A stretch of DNA of 64,000 nucleotides. Source: an uncultured Bacteroidales bacterium (GTDB lineage Bacteria > Bacteroidota > Bacteroidia > Bacteroidales > CAIXZF01). Under the pieces are notes generated by a model that was given only the letters and a program-made list of their open reading frames with translations, did not search any database and was not told where the DNA came from. The stretch is taken from contig CAIXZF010000035.1 in assembly GCA_903923925.1 (NCBI GenBank), positions 1 through 64,000 of the forward strand, given 5' to 3'. Shown here in pieces: positions 63,731 through 64,000 of the stretch (the first letter of the stretch is position 1; each line of letters begins with the position of its first letter). Position numbers and translations under genes: made by a program.

Positions 63731-64000
63731 CTATTGATAATTTGCTTTAAAAAATTCAAGGTATTTTTCAACATCCCTGCTTTTATACAAAATAGGATAG
63801 TTCTCCACTGAAATAACAAACGATGAAATACCCGTTTTATCGATGGTTGAGAAAACATATTGATTGTTTGATATGCCGGCGTAGTACATAAATGCCTTTT
63901 CCTTATTTTCAAAATTGCTCACAGTTATCATCTGGTGAGAATCGTCAAGAAAAATACTGCTGGTAGACAATTTTTCCAAACTGTTATATTTGATATTGAA
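63731..64000 (-). CDS. C-terminal end of a larger protein, possibly PorW/SprE-like
   Basis: The frame stays open to the right window edge, so only the last 89 residues are present. The end pattern (YYAGISNNQYVFSTIDKTGISSFVISVENYPILYKSRDVEKYLEFFKANY) resembles the C-terminus of PorW/SprE tetratricopeptide lipoproteins of the type IX secretion system, which are often encoded next to bactofilin and atpZ. Based on memory of the family and on context; the fragment is too short to be sure. Confidence 0.45.
   Translation of the reverse strand, partial: FNIKYNSLEKLSTSSIFLDDSHQMITVSNFENKEKAFMYYAGISNNQYVFSTIDKTGISSFVISVENYPILYKSRDVEKYLEFFKANYQ

Overview
The window looks like a piece of an uncultivated Bacteroidota chromosome. 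The evidence is the two giant secreted proteins with C-terminal type IX secretion (T9SS) sorting domains, Bacteroidota-type promoter elements (TTTG / TAnnTTTG), a bactofilin next to AtpZ/AtpI-like genes, a mutA-mutB methylmalonyl-CoA mutase pair and low-GC coding. I cannot place it below phylum from sequence alone.

Layout. (1) 1-23.7 kb, plus strand: two giant modular cell-surface proteins. The first is cut by the left window edge and has at least 4,908 residues; the second has about 2,820. Both are built from HYR/Ig-like repeats and end in the same module: carboxypeptidase-like domain, dockerin-like pair, cohesin-like domain, T9SS tail. Each gene is followed by a strong intrinsic terminator. 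(2) 23.95-25.64 kb: a complete IS1634-family insertion sequence with 17-bp terminal inverted repeats and no visible target duplication. (3) 25.7-36.8 kb, minus strand: a five-gene signalling stack (CheB-CheR-PAS fusion followed by four histidine kinases, two pairs overlapping by 4 bp). (4) 37.0-50.5 kb, minus strand: a 20-gene gas vesicle cluster. It holds gvpA, two more GvpA/J/M family genes, five GvpF/L paralogues, gvpG, gvpO, gvpK, gvpN and a GvpH-like Hsp20 gene. It also holds an ArsA/Get3-type ATPase, a CDC48-type double AAA ATPase, a DnaJ-type zinc-finger protein, a GvpC-like repeat protein and small unknown genes. (5) 50.5-55.5 kb: a sigma-54-type promoter in front of gvpA, then an NtrC-type activator and a six-PAS NtrB-like sensor kinase. 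(6) 55.7-59.8 kb, minus strand: methylmalonyl-CoA mutase large and small subunits. (7) 59.9-62.6 kb, plus strand: TIGR01777 epimerase, PagL-like lipid A deacylase and a GIN-domain lipoprotein. (8) 62.6-64.0 kb, minus strand: AtpI-like membrane protein, AtpZ, bactofilin and the end of a PorW/SprE-like gene.

How it fits together. The centrepiece is a gas vesicle operon that appears to be switched on by its own two-component system. The sensor and NtrC-type activator lie immediately upstream, and a near-consensus -24/-12 promoter sits 81 bp from the gvpA start, with inverted repeats further upstream that could bind the activator. The operon carries an unusually full protein-handling kit: a J domain fused to one GvpF/L, a separate six-motif DnaJ zinc finger, Hsp20, a Get3/ArsA-like ATPase and a CDC48 unfoldase. 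My inference is that it guides aggregation-prone GvpA into shells and may also take shells apart. The adjacent kinase stack could link buoyancy to sensing, but nothing in the sequence proves that. The giant T9SS proteins and the possible PorW/SprE fragment are consistent with a cell that uses T9SS.
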